Shown here in pieces: positions 32,842-41,430 of a stretch of DNA of 64,000 bases. The notes beneath the pieces are model-generated. The model did not search any database. It was given only the letters and a program-made list of their open reading frames with translations, and was not told where the DNA came from. The stretch comes from Burkholderia sp. BCC0506. Its GTDB lineage: Bacteria; Pseudomonadota; Gammaproteobacteria; Burkholderiales; Burkholderiaceae. Position 1 is the first letter of the stretch, and each line of letters begins with the position of its first letter. Position numbers and translations under genes: made by a program. The stretch covers positions 62,001-126,000 of the forward strand of contig NZ_CADFEN010000002.1 in assembly GCF_902833145.1 (NCBI RefSeq). Direction: 5' to 3'.

Positions 32842-35226
32842 TCAGTCGCCGAACAACTGCCCCTGCCCGGAGATCACGCGTTCGAAATCGTCGCGCAGGA
32901 ACGGCAGGATCGCGTCGGCGACGGGCTGAAGCTGGCGGCTCAGGTAGAACGCATAGTCGATCGGCGAGCGCATCGTTTCGAGCGGCTCGGGGCCGGCGGT
33001 CGTCATCACGTAGCTGATCCAGCCGCCGCGCTGGTACTGCAGCGGCCGGCCCTGCGCGTGGTTGAATTCGTCGGCGATGCGCGCCGCGCGCACGTGCGGC
33101 GGCACGTTGCGCTCGTATTCGCGCAGCGGCCGGCGCACGCGTTTGCGGTAGATGAGCTGGTCGTCGAATTCACCGGCCAGCGTGCGCCGCACGTAGTCGC
33201 GAACGAAATCCCGGTACGGTTCGCGCCTGAACACGCGCCGGTACAACTCGCGCTGGAACTGTTGCGCGAGCGGCGTCCAGTCGGTGCGCACCGTTTCGAG
33301 CCCCTTGAACACGAGATCCTCGCCGCCGTCGGCGGTTGCCGCGAGGCCCGCATAGCGCTTCTTGCTGCCTTCTTCCGCGCCGCGCACGGTCGGCATCAGG
33401 AAGCGGCGGTAATGCCGCTCGTATTGCAGTTCCAGCGCGCTGTCGAGCCCGTACTGTTCGCGCAGGTGGGTACGCCACCAGTGGTTCACGTGCTCGACCA
33501 GCGCGCGGCCCTTGGCGCCGGCTGCGTCGTCGTCGTGCGCGCGGCCGAGCCACACGAACGTCGAATCGGTATCGCCGTAAATCACTTCGTAACCCTGAGC
33601 TTCGATCAGTTTGCGCGTGCGATGCATGATCTCGTGGCCGCGCATCGTGATCGACGACGCGAGGCGCGGGTCGAAGAAGCGGCAGCCCGTCGAGCCGAGC
33701 ACGCCGTAGAACGAGTTCATGATGATCTTCAGCGCCTGCGACAGCGGCGCGTTGCGCTGCCGCTTCGCGTCGTCGCGGCCTTCCCACACGCGGCGCACGA
33801 TGTCGGGCAGGCAGTGCGCGGTGCGCGAGAATCGCGCACCGAGAAAACCGGGCACCGATGCGTCGTCGCCGGGGTGCGCGAGCCGCTCGATCAGGCCGAC
33901 CGGATCGATCAGGAACGTGCGGATGATCGACGGATAGAGGCTCTTGTAGTCGAACACGAGCACCGAGTCGTACAGGCCGGGGCGCGAATCCATCACGAAA
34001 CCGCCGGGGCTGTTCTGCCCCGTCACGTCGCCGAGGTTCGGCGCGACGTAGCCGAGCCGGTGCATGCGCGGCAGGTACAGGTGCGTGAACGCCGCGACCG
34101 AGCCGCCGGTGCGATCGGCCGCGAGGCCCGTGACGCTCGCGCGTTCCAGCGCGAAGGACAGCAGGTCGGCCTTGTCGAAGATGCGCGTGACGAGTTCGCA
34201 ATCCTTCAGGTTGTAGCGTGCGAGCGCGGGCTTGTCGTGATCGAAGCGGCGCTGGATCTCGTCCATCCGCTGGTACGGGTTGTCGATCGACTTGCCTTCC
34301 CCGAGCAACGACTGCGACACGTATTCGAGGCTGAACGACGGGAACGTCCACGTCGCGGATTTCAGCATGTCGATACCGTCGAGGATCAGCCGGCCGGCCG
34401 CGCCCGCGAAAAAGTGGTCGGGCTGCTGGCCGTGCGCGCGCCAGTCGAGCACGCTGCCGCCGCGGCCGAGCTTCAGCGGGATACCGTACTGCTCGGAATG
34501 GGCATGCAGGATGCGCAGGTCGAACTGCACGAGGTTCCAGCCGATCACCGCATCGGGGTCGTGCTCGTCGAACCAGTCGTTCAGCCGCGCAAGCATCGCG
34601 GGGCGGCTGTCGCAGTAGTCGAGCTCGAAGTCCAGCGTGCCTGCGCTGCCGCTTGCGTCGCCGTTCGGCGGGCCGAGCATGAAGACCTGGCGCTGCCCGC
34701 AGCCTTCGAGCGCGATCGAGTACAGCTCGCCGTGGATGCTGGTTTCGATGTCGAGCGACACGCAGCGCAGCGCCGGGCGGTAACCGGTTGCGGGCTTCAG
34801 CTCGCCGCCGGTCAGCGTGCCGTCGCGGCCGGGCTGGCCGCGAAACTGCACGCACGCGGTGATGAAGCGCTCCATCGCGTAGCGGTCGGGCGGCTGCACG
34901 TCGGCCTCGTAGACGTCGACGCCGGCGGCGGCCAGGCGCTTCTGGAGCCCGGACAGATGGCGGTAGCGCTTGCAATAGAGGCCGACGACCGGGCGCTGCC
35001 GGAAGTCGCGCAGCGCGAGCGGGCGCAACTCGGCGTCGCGCTCGCCGGCCAGCGTGCGTTCGGCGAGCGCCTGCTGCTCGGCCGGGACGAACGCGACGGC
35101 TTCCTGCGGGCGCAACCGCACGCGGCGCGGACCGTGTTCGGTTGCCAGCCAGAACTCGATCTCGATGCCGGATGCGGTGTCCCGCCAGTGGCGGGTAAGG
35201 ATGAAGCCCTGCTCGAACGCCGTCAA
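32842..35226 (-). CDS. polB: DNA polymerase II (family B)
   Basis: A 794-residue family-B polymerase with proofreading exonuclease, used in SOS/replication restart in other bacteria. Exonuclease motifs: SLDIETSIHGELYSI (Exo I) and VIGWNLVQFDLRIL (Exo II). Polymerase motifs: VFDYKSLYPSIIRTF (motif A), IKLKIIMNSFYG-type motif B (LKIIMNSFYGVLG) and YGDTDSTFV (motif C, catalytic Asp pair). The length is normal. The start is TTG 35226 (TAFEQGFILTRHW follows, the usual family beginning). I saw no clear LexA box in the 184 bp upstream. Confidence 0.93.
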   Translation of the reverse strand: MTAFEQGFILTRHWRDTASGIEIEFWLATEHGPRRVRLRPQEAVAFVPAEQQALAERTLAGERDAELRPLALRDFRQRPVVGLYCKRYRHLSGLQKRLAAAGVDVYEADVQPPDRYAMERFITACVQFRGQPGRDGTLTGGELKPATGYRPALRCVSLDIETSIHGELYSIALEGCGQRQVFMLGPPNGDASGSAGTLDFELDYCDSRPAMLARLNDWFDEHDPDAVIGWNLVQFDLRILHAHSEQYGIPLKLGRGGSVLDWRAHGQQPDHFFAGAAGRLILDGIDMLKSATWTFPSFSLEYVSQSLLGEGKSIDNPYQRMDEIQRRFDHDKPALARYNLKDCELVTRIFDKADLLSFALERASVTGLAADRTGGSVAAFTHLYLPRMHRLGYVAPNLGDVTGQNSPGGFVMDSRPGLYDSVLVFDYKSLYPSIIRTFLIDPVGLIERLAHPGDDASVPGFLGARFSRTAHCLPDIVRRVWEGRDDAKRQRNAPLSQALKIIMNSFYGVLGSTGCRFFDPRLASSITMRGHEIMHRTRKLIEAQGYEVIYGDTDSTFVWLGRAHDDDAAGAKGRALVEHVNHWWRTHLREQYGLDSALELQYERHYRRFLMPTVRGAEEGSKKRYAGLAATADGGEDLVFKGLETVRTDWTPLAQQFQRELYRRVFRREPYRDFVRDYVRRTLAGEFDDQLIYRKRVRRPLREYERNVPPHVRAARIADEFNHAQGRPLQYQRGGWISYVMTTAGPEPLETMRSPIDYAFYLSRQLQPVADAILPFLRDDFERVISGQGQLFGD

Positions 35227-35410
35227 AACGCTTGCTCGTCGTGGATGCCCAGGCGGCGGATTTTAGCGCTTGAATGGCGGCCGTGCCGGCGAGGACGCCT
35301 GGCAACAGGCGGCAGGAAGTCGTCCGACGATGTGCGGGCCGCGCCATGGACCCGAGGGCATGGCGACGACGGCCGGCGCGGACGGTCACGCGCACGACGC
35401 AACGAGGCGG

Positions 35411-36391
35411 CTACGCGCGATGCAGCGTTTCGTGCACGATTGATGGCGACCGCCGGCCGGCGCCGTCACCGTTCGACTGGAGCCTGGGCATCATGCCGAC
35501 GACGAAGTCGATGAACGCTCGGACCTTGGCCGGAACGTGGTTTCGACTCGGATAGTAGACATAGAGCGGGAACGTCTCGTCGGGCCAGTCCGTCAGAACC
35601 GGCTCCAGCGTGCCCGCACGCAGGTGCGTGTCGATTCCGAGGTCGATCACCTGGGCGATCCCGAACCCGGCGAGACAGGCGCCGATCTTGGTTCCCGCGT
35701 CCGTGACGGTCAGGTTGCCGCCGACGGCCACTTTCACTTTCTCGTCACCACGCCAGAACTCCCAGTCGAACGGTCTGTCGGTCGCCGGGTCGAGGGCCAG
35801 GATGCATTCGTGGCCATCGTCGACCAGATCCTGCGGCGACCTTGGCCGACCGCGTTGCGCGAGGTAGGACGGCGCGGCCACGGTCAGTACCCGTGGGCTG
35901 TACAGCCTGCGACAGACGAGGGACGAACGGGACGGCGGTCCGAACCGGATGGCGAGATCGAATCCGTCGCTGACCAGGTCCGAGAGGTTGTTCCGGGTCT
36001 CCAGCTTCAGGTGAAGCGCGGGATGATCCTTCATGAACTGGGCCAGCTGCGGCGCGAGCACGAGGCGGGAGAATGCGGCATCGCACGCCACACGGAGCGT
36101 TCCGTTGACGATCGAGCGCTGGCCGGAGGCGTCGGCAGTCGCCTCTTCGATCCCCTGGAGTAACGGCAGTACCTTCGACAACAACGCATGGCCCGCGTCG
36201 GTTACTTCGACGTGTCGGCTGGTGCGATGCACGAGCTTCGCACGCAGGCGGTCCTCCAGTCGCTGGATGGCGCGACTGACCGCAGGCTGGGTCTTGCCCA
36301 GCCGAGATGCCGTGCGACCGAAGCTTCCGGATTCGGCCAGGGCCGCCAGGACGAGCAAGCCGCTGACCAGTCCTCCATCGAGGTCTTCCAT
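35411..36391 (-). CDS. LysR-type regulator
   Basis: A 326-residue LysR regulator. The HTH is GSFGRTASRLGKTQPAVSRA and the effector domain ends in YVYYPSRNHVPAKVRAFIDFV, typical of the branch. The start is at MEDLDGGLVSG (36391). It is divergent from the NTF2-like gene at 36494, and the 102-bp shared gap contains ACTATACGAGC as a plausible promoter element, so the usual arrangement of a LysR controlling its divergent neighbour applies. Confidence 0.88.
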   Translation of the reverse strand: MEDLDGGLVSGLLVLAALAESGSFGRTASRLGKTQPAVSRAIQRLEDRLRAKLVHRTSRHVEVTDAGHALLSKVLPLLQGIEEATADASGQRSIVNGTLRVACDAAFSRLVLAPQLAQFMKDHPALHLKLETRNNLSDLVSDGFDLAIRFGPPSRSSLVCRRLYSPRVLTVAAPSYLAQRGRPRSPQDLVDDGHECILALDPATDRPFDWEFWRGDEKVKVAVGGNLTVTDAGTKIGACLAGFGIAQVIDLGIDTHLRAGTLEPVLTDWPDETFPLYVYYPSRNHVPAKVRAFIDFVVGMMPRLQSNGDGAGRRSPSIVHETLHRA

Positions 36392-36493
36392 GATCCATGT
36401 GTTCCTGTAATGGCAGCGATAACCGGGTCGCCGTAGCCGACGGCGGGGGCGATCGCTCACTATACGAGCCGTTCACCATCGAGGAAAGCAGCC

Positions 36494-36868
36494 ATGACCC
36501 AGACCCAGGCCGTCGTCGCGTTGATCGACGACTACTTCAATTTGGCTTACGAGCCGAAGAGCCGTGACTTCAACACGGTCTTTCACCCGAGCTGCCGGAT
36601 TCAGTGGCTGGATGAAGGCCGGTTGCGCACCTTGTCGGCGCACGAGTATGCAACGCTCATCAACGGGAGGCCCAGTCCTCGGTCGACCGGCGCGCCCAGA
36701 GACGAGGCGATCCTGTCGATGGAGCATGTCTCGGACGGCCTTTCGACAGCGACGGTACGGGTGCGGATCGGCAACAGGCTGTTCCACGATCACTTCGTCA
36801 TGCATCAGGAAGAGGGGCGCTGGTCGATCGCAACCAAGGCGTCCGCCATCGTGCGTACGTTCGACTGA
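36494..36868 (+). CDS. NTF2-like/SnoaL-type small protein
   Basis: A 124-residue single-domain protein with the cone-shaped NTF2-like pattern: a helix (VVALIDDYFNLAYEPKSRDF), VFHPSCRIQW, and strands ending HDHFVMHQEEGRWSIATKAS. Such proteins include lumazine-binding-like domains, isomerases and hydrolases, and the active residues here are not diagnostic. It is divergent from the LysR gene and is followed by a strong bidirectional terminator. Function unknown. Confidence 0.82.
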   Translation: MTQTQAVVALIDDYFNLAYEPKSRDFNTVFHPSCRIQWLDEGRLRTLSAHEYATLINGRPSPRSTGAPRDEAILSMEHVSDGLSTATVRVRIGNRLFHDHFVMHQEEGRWSIATKASAIVRTFD

Positions 36869-36942
36869 AGTGCGGCGCGGCAGATGCGCATCGGCGGCCG
36901 GATGCGTCAGCGCGCGACAGTGTGCGCGCCGTCACCGAGAAC

Positions 36943-36980
36943 AAAAAACCCGGGAAATTCGTCGATTTCGCGGGTTTTTT
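36943..36980. terminator. Bidirectional intrinsic terminator
   Basis: Sixteen-base arms, AAAAAACCCGGGAAAT and ATTTCGCGGGTTTTTT, pair with a single mismatch around the loop TCGTCG. An A-run precedes the stem and a T-run follows it, so it works on both strands. It separates the NTF2-like gene (+) from kdgT (-). Confidence 0.85.
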
Positions 36981-37042
36981 ACGCTGCTGGACATGGACTG
37001 ACTTGAAGCGGCTGTCTGAGGCCGGACGCGATCCCGCTCCCC

Positions 37043-38062
37043 TCAAACATGCCCCTCATGCTCGATCGCTCCGGCGTTGCCGACCTGCGCCGCGACCCTC
37101 GCCGGCACCCCTGACATCCTGACCGCCCGCTTCGCCCACATCGCCGTCAGAATCGGCACGAGAATCGCCGTCAGCAGGCACGCGGTCGCGACGATCGCCG
37201 TCGCCGCCGGCACCATCGGTTTGAACTTCGGAATCATCTCGCCGATGATCGCCGGGTTCGCGACCGCGGCGCCGGCCGTCGACGATGCGGCGAGCCCGGC
37301 GGTGCCGTTGCCGCCGCCCAGCAACCTGTCGGCCAGCATCAGCGGCACGCCGGTTACGACGATCACCGCGAGCCCGAGCGCGATACCCGGCAACCCGCTC
37401 TTCGCGATCACGTTGAGATCGATGCCGTTGCCGAGCGCGAAGCCGAAGAATGGAATCAGCGGATGCACGCAGCGGCCGAACAGCTCGCGCAGTTCCACAT
37501 CGAGGTTGCCGAGCGTGAAGCCGATCAGGAACGGCAGCACCGCGCCGACGAAGAGCCGCGTCTCGAACACCGCGACGCCGGCCGCGCCGAGAATCAGCAT
37601 GCTGACGAGCGGCCCCGATTCGATCGACATCAGCACGAACGCGCCGGCCTCTTCCTTGCTGCCGTACTGCTGCATCACGGCCGCATAGAGGCCGCCGTTG
37701 GTCATGTCCATCGACGTCGTGATCGCGAGCAGCGACAAGCCCGCGAACAGGCCCGTGCGGATGCCGTCGTCGGGGATGAACCGCGCGGCGATCATCGTCG
37801 CGAGCCACGCGACCACGATCTTCGTCACGAGCAGCGTGCCCGATTTGCGCAGCACGACACCGGTCGCGTGCAGGTTGATCGTCGCGCCCATGCAGAAGAA
37901 CCAGACGGCGAGGATCGGCACCGTGCCGGCGATCAGGCCGTTGGTGAACGAGCCGAAGTACTTCCCGGCGTTCGGGGCGAACGTATGCACGCACGCGCCC
38001 AGCAGCATCGGGACCAGCATGAGCCCGCCAGGAATGCGGTCGATGGCCTGTTTCAGCTTCAC
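37043..38062 (-). CDS. kdgT: 2-keto-3-deoxygluconate permease
   Basis: A 339-residue inner-membrane transporter of the KdgT family, a proton-coupled importer of 2-keto-3-deoxygluconate. The family start [20 protein letters not shown] and segments [19 protein letters not shown] and [16 protein letters not shown] are present, with about ten helices. It stands alone: no pectin or KDG catabolic genes flank it. The 285 bp upstream hold no clear operator that I can name. Confidence 0.9.
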   Translation of the reverse strand: MKLKQAIDRIPGGLMLVPMLLGACVHTFAPNAGKYFGSFTNGLIAGTVPILAVWFFCMGATINLHATGVVLRKSGTLLVTKIVVAWLATMIAARFIPDDGIRTGLFAGLSLLAITTSMDMTNGGLYAAVMQQYGSKEEAGAFVLMSIESGPLVSMLILGAAGVAVFETRLFVGAVLPFLIGFTLGNLDVELRELFGRCVHPLIPFFGFALGNGIDLNVIAKSGLPGIALGLAVIVVTGVPLMLADRLLGGGNGTAGLAASSTAGAAVANPAIIGEMIPKFKPMVPAATAIVATACLLTAILVPILTAMWAKRAVRMSGVPARVAAQVGNAGAIEHEGHV

Positions 38063-38347
38063 GTCTCCTCCGTGGACGTCGATGCGTCCCGTTGTCGAAT
38101 GATGTCTGCTGACTGACTATAGGACATGATTCGGAACACGGGTCCGTTTTTGTGAACGTCGACGGTGGTCGTATCGCGGGATTGTCGATGTCGTTTCCGA
38201 CGATGCAGCGCGGCGCGGACACGAAGGCGCATTACGCCGCGTGGCCGATTGAAGCCGGGCAGGCAATTTCCGCGCGGCTCGGGCATCATCCGGAAGCGGC
38301 CGGCGTCGAAGCGGCAAACCGGAAAAACGATACGGCGGAGAGCGCGA

Positions 38348-38728
38348 ATGACGAAGACGAAAATGACGATGCGCATGGGCATCGCGATACTGGTGCTCGG
38401 CGCGAGCCTGGGCGCGAACGGCGCGCACGCCGGGAGCGCGGTCGATTGCGGCAAGCTCGATGCGGCCACGAACGGCCCCGACGACAACTTCCGGCCGCCG
38501 GCGTCCGGCACGGTCGTCGGCACGGGCCGCGCGTATTTCTACTCGGCGCCCGATGCGCAGTGCATGACGAAGCGGACTTTCATCATTCCGGGCGATTCGG
38601 TGACCGTCTACAAGTCGCACGGGCGCTGGTACAGCATCATGTACGTGAACGACAAGACCGGCGACGACTTCCAGGGATGGGTCGAGCAGGGCCGCGTGCG
38701 CCTCGACGGTCGATACGGCGGGCAGTAG
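38348..38728 (+). CDS. Exported SH3-like domain protein
   Basis: A 126-residue secreted protein. The signal peptide (MGIAILVLGASLGANGAHA) is followed by a compact domain with GRAYFYSAPDAQC, VTVYKSHGRWYSIMYVNDK and FQGWVEQGRV, a bacterial SH3 pattern. Two cysteines (CGKLD; QCMTK) could form a disulphide. It resembles small cell-wall or toxin-immunity SH3 proteins, but no partner gene is adjacent. GGAGAG precedes the ATG. It ends 18 bp from the stop of the convergent EAL gene. Confidence 0.82.
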   Translation: MTKTKMTMRMGIAILVLGASLGANGAHAGSAVDCGKLDAATNGPDDNFRPPASGTVVGTGRAYFYSAPDAQCMTKRTFIIPGDSVTVYKSHGRWYSIMYVNDKTGDDFQGWVEQGRVRLDGRYGGQ

Positions 38729-38746
38729 TCGCCGCGCACGGCGCCG

Positions 38747-40351
38747 CTACGCGGTCGCCCAGGCGAAATCGCGCCGCAGGTGCGCCGCGCGCGACGGCCG
38801 CTGATACAGGTAGCCTTGCGCGTACTGGATCCCGACCGCATGCAGCGCGCGGTGCTGCGCTTCGGTCTCCACGCCTTCCGCGATGATCTTCATGCCGTAA
38901 TGATGCGCGACGGCCGCGATCCCCTCGATCAGCCTCGCGCTGCCGCTGTCCAGTTGCGAGATGAACTGTCGATCGATCTTCACGTAGTCGAACGGAAAGC
39001 GCGACAGCATGTCGAGGTTGCTGTGATGCGTGCCGAAATCGTCGATTGCGAACTTCGCGCCTCTCGATCGCAGTGCGTGGAAGATCTCGGTGGTGCGCGC
39101 GTTCTTCTCGAGCAGGATGCGCTCGGTGACTTCGAGCACCAGCGTGAAGCCGGGCGGCAGCGCGCGGATGGCTTCCTCGACGACGGTCACGAACCGCGCG
39201 CGCTCCAGATCCTGCGGCGCAACGTTGACGGCGATGCGCAACGGCGCGGACGGCGTCAGCGCGGTCAGTTCGGACACCGCCGTGCGCAGCACGAATTCGG
39301 TGATCTTCGGCAGCACGGTGCTCGATTCCACCTGCGGGATGAACACGGCAGGACTGATGGCTCCCCACTTCGGATGGTGCCAGCGCAGCAGCGCTTCGAC
39401 ACCGACCGTCCTGCGCGTCTGCACGTCGACGATCGGCTGGTACTCGACGTGGAACTCGCGGCGCCTGAGCGCGTGGCGCACGGCCTTCAGCAACAGCCGC
39501 CGCGGCGCCATCGCGAGCAGGTAGGCGGCCATCACGAGGCTGTCGGCCAGCAGCACGATCGTCGCGCAGATCAGCCGGTAGTGGCGCCGGACCTGTGACG
39601 CGTAGCGCGCCGACGCGATGACCGACACCGTGAACGGCCAGCGCTGCGAAGCAATCGAGCTGCCGCCCGCGGGGGCGGCGTCTGTTTCCGGCGTGAATTT
39701 TCCGTGCTGATCGAGGCGGCCCGAGCCCGCGATCGACAGCGTGGCCGTTTCCGCCCCGTGGCCGGTGCCGTGGGCCAGCGCGTCGGCCACGTAGTCGCCT
39801 TCGATCAGGTACAGGACGCCCGTGCCGCGCGCGGTGGCGCGGAATACGGACAGCACCGGAATCCCTTGCTGGAACGGCGTCTGGCGCAGCAGCGCGACGG
39901 TCATCGCGCCCGGTTCGGGCTCGCGCGCATACGCCGCGAGCGGCAGGTCGATCGAACCGAGCGCCGACGAGCACATCAGACGGCCGTCGTTCACGAGCCC
40001 GACCGCACGCAGATAGCGCAGGTGAGTGCCCACTTGGGCGAGTGTCCGGAACACCGTCGCGCAGGGGCGTCCGACGAGCGCGTTCAGTTCGTCCACGTGT
40101 CGAACGCGCACGCCGTCGAGAATGCGATCCACGGAAGTCACGATGTCCTTTGCCGCGACGCGCTCGTGCGCGGTGACGGCATCGCGTGCATAGCGGTCGG
40201 CCAGCACGAGCGCGAACACGGGCACGAGCACGCAAATGATCACGGCGGCGAAAAAGACGACGCGTGGCCACGCGCCGCTGCGGTGGAACAGGAGCTTCGA
40301 GCCGGGCGTGAGCGCCCGCATTCCCGCGGTGGCCTTTGGTGTTGTTCGCAT
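38747..40351 (-). CDS. CSS-motif/EAL cyclic-di-GMP phosphodiesterase
   Basis: A 534-residue inner-membrane protein. A helix (VVFFAAVIICVLVPVFALVL) leads into a periplasmic CSS-motif sensor domain with CSS in GRLMCSSALGSIDLPL, a second helix near residue 265, and a cytoplasmic EAL domain. That domain carries VGVEALLRWHHP, the metal-binding DDFG and the catalytic glutamate in IIAEGVETEAQ, so it should be active in hydrolysing c-di-GMP. CSS-EAL enzymes are known to respond to periplasmic redox state through the cysteine. The start is at MRTTPKATAG; MRALTPGSK 30 nt later is an alternative. Confidence 0.9.
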   Translation of the reverse strand: MRTTPKATAGMRALTPGSKLLFHRSGAWPRVVFFAAVIICVLVPVFALVLADRYARDAVTAHERVAAKDIVTSVDRILDGVRVRHVDELNALVGRPCATVFRTLAQVGTHLRYLRAVGLVNDGRLMCSSALGSIDLPLAAYAREPEPGAMTVALLRQTPFQQGIPVLSVFRATARGTGVLYLIEGDYVADALAHGTGHGAETATLSIAGSGRLDQHGKFTPETDAAPAGGSSIASQRWPFTVSVIASARYASQVRRHYRLICATIVLLADSLVMAAYLLAMAPRRLLLKAVRHALRRREFHVEYQPIVDVQTRRTVGVEALLRWHHPKWGAISPAVFIPQVESSTVLPKITEFVLRTAVSELTALTPSAPLRIAVNVAPQDLERARFVTVVEEAIRALPPGFTLVLEVTERILLEKNARTTEIFHALRSRGAKFAIDDFGTHHSNLDMLSRFPFDYVKIDRQFISQLDSGSARLIEGIAAVAHHYGMKIIAEGVETEAQHRALHAVGIQYAQGYLYQRPSRAAHLRRDFAWATA

Positions 40352-40558
40352 GGCGTGGCAAGTCGAACCGGTCGATGCGCCGGCGGCGCGCATGCCACAT
40401 GCCCGAATCGGACCATGCGGCCCGCGCGGCGGTTCAGGACGCCGATCGATTCGGCCCGCGCGACGGCATCGGTTCAGCCTGTCGCGATCGGCCATTCATC
40501 TGGCAGCATTCCTCAGTAACATGCGTGCATTGCGCATGTATATCGACGCAGCGTACCG

Positions 40559-40595
40559 AAAAAAGTCCCGGCCGCACAGTGTGTGCGGCCGGGAC
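40559..40595 (-). terminator. Intrinsic terminator, minus strand
   Basis: Fourteen-base arms GTCCCGGCCGCACA (40565-40578) and TGTGCGGCCGGGAC (40582-40595) pair perfectly around GTG. Read on the minus strand the stem is followed by six T. It lies between the small exported-protein gene at 40854 and the EAL gene. Confidence 0.8.
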
Positions 40596-40630
40596 GAAAG
40601 ACACCGTCTTCTTGGCACGAGGATGGTGCG
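40559..40630 (-). ncRNA. Candidate small RNA or attenuated leader of the EAL gene
   Basis: A consensus-like -10 (TATACT on the minus strand, 40642-40637) with a weak -35 (TTCGTA, 16-bp spacer) would start a transcript near 40630. It would run about 70 nt into the perfect terminator at 40595-40559. A small stem, AAGAC-GGT-GTCTT, precedes the terminator. No ORF of note lies inside. Either this is a stand-alone sRNA, or it is the 5' leader of the EAL gene with a conditional terminator. Confidence 0.3.
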
Positions 40631-40853
40631 CGGAAAGTATATGATGCGGCGCGCTATTACGAAATATTGTTGACGAAAAATTGATGCGATTTCGTGATTG
40701 TGTCTCAAAAAGAAACATTTTCATGCGGCCCGCTTTCGGTGGTCGGCCGCCAGGTGTCGAGCACGCGCTTTGAGATGGAAAAAAATACTGCGCCTGCGGT
40801 CATCGTGACCGATGGCGCTGCTGCGGCGTGCTGTCGAACGTGCGGGGGGTGCT

Positions 40854-41153
40854 TCAGAAATCGTTGCGCATCTTGTGGAACAGGCCGCTCGGGGACTGGT
40901 GCGTGTCCACGGCTGTGAGGACATCGGTCAGGAACCACGGCAGGTTCAGCTGCGTGTCGGAATCGCCGACGCAGACGCGGATCGGCGGCGCGCCGGACGG
41001 CGAACGGGCGCCTGGCGCGGCCTCTCGCGACGGCACGCAATTTTTCGCGTATGCCGGAGCCGGCGCGACGGCGTCGGAGGGCGTACCGGCGATTGCCGGC
41101 ACGTCGATGGCGGCAAACAGGGCGAGGGTAGCGACAAGGGCAACGCGTTTCAT
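40854..41153 (-). CDS. Small exported protein, family unknown
   Basis: A 99-residue protein with a signal peptide (VALVATLALFAAIDVPAIA). The mature part has two cysteines (KNCVPSRE, IRVCVGDSD), likely disulphide-bonded, and ends in LFHKMRNDF. GGAG precedes ATG 41153. I do not recognise it. Next to it on the same strand lie the phosphatase lipoprotein (upstream) and the candidate sRNA (downstream), with no obvious functional link. Confidence 0.7.
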   Translation of the reverse strand: MKRVALVATLALFAAIDVPAIAGTPSDAVAPAPAYAKNCVPSREAAPGARSPSGAPPIRVCVGDSDTQLNLPWFLTDVLTAVDTHQSPSGLFHKMRNDF

Positions 41154-41430
41154 GAGGGTTCTCCGATGATGCTCGTTCGACCATGCGAGCCGATGCGAGT
41201 TCTCCCGTGCGAGATGCGTGTCGGTTGCCCGAAAAGATGATCGCTCGGTCGCGTGCGACGCCGACCGCCCGCACCGGCGGCCGCCCGTCGCGCGGTGCTC
41301 ATGCATCGGGTGCCACTGCGGAACGATGTACGCGAAGGTTGGCGAGCCGCGGCGCGCATGAAGAAGTCAGGGCGGTCTGTTCCGTCCTGGTTTCAACGCG
41401 CGTCCGGCCAGATGGCCTCGCCGCATCACG

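Larger units (their letters stand above)
40352..40853 (-). other. 500-bp AT-richer intergenic region upstream of the EAL gene
   Basis: No convincing coding sequence. It holds a candidate minus-strand promoter (TATACT at 40642-40637) and a strong minus-strand intrinsic terminator at 40595-40559, described separately. The part from 40620 to 40730 is clearly AT-richer than the flanking genes. Confidence 0.5.

Noticed and set aside
32656-35514. A 952-codon plus-strand frame opposite the DNA polymerase II gene
   Set aside because: The polymerase motifs on the minus strand are decisive; this frame has none.
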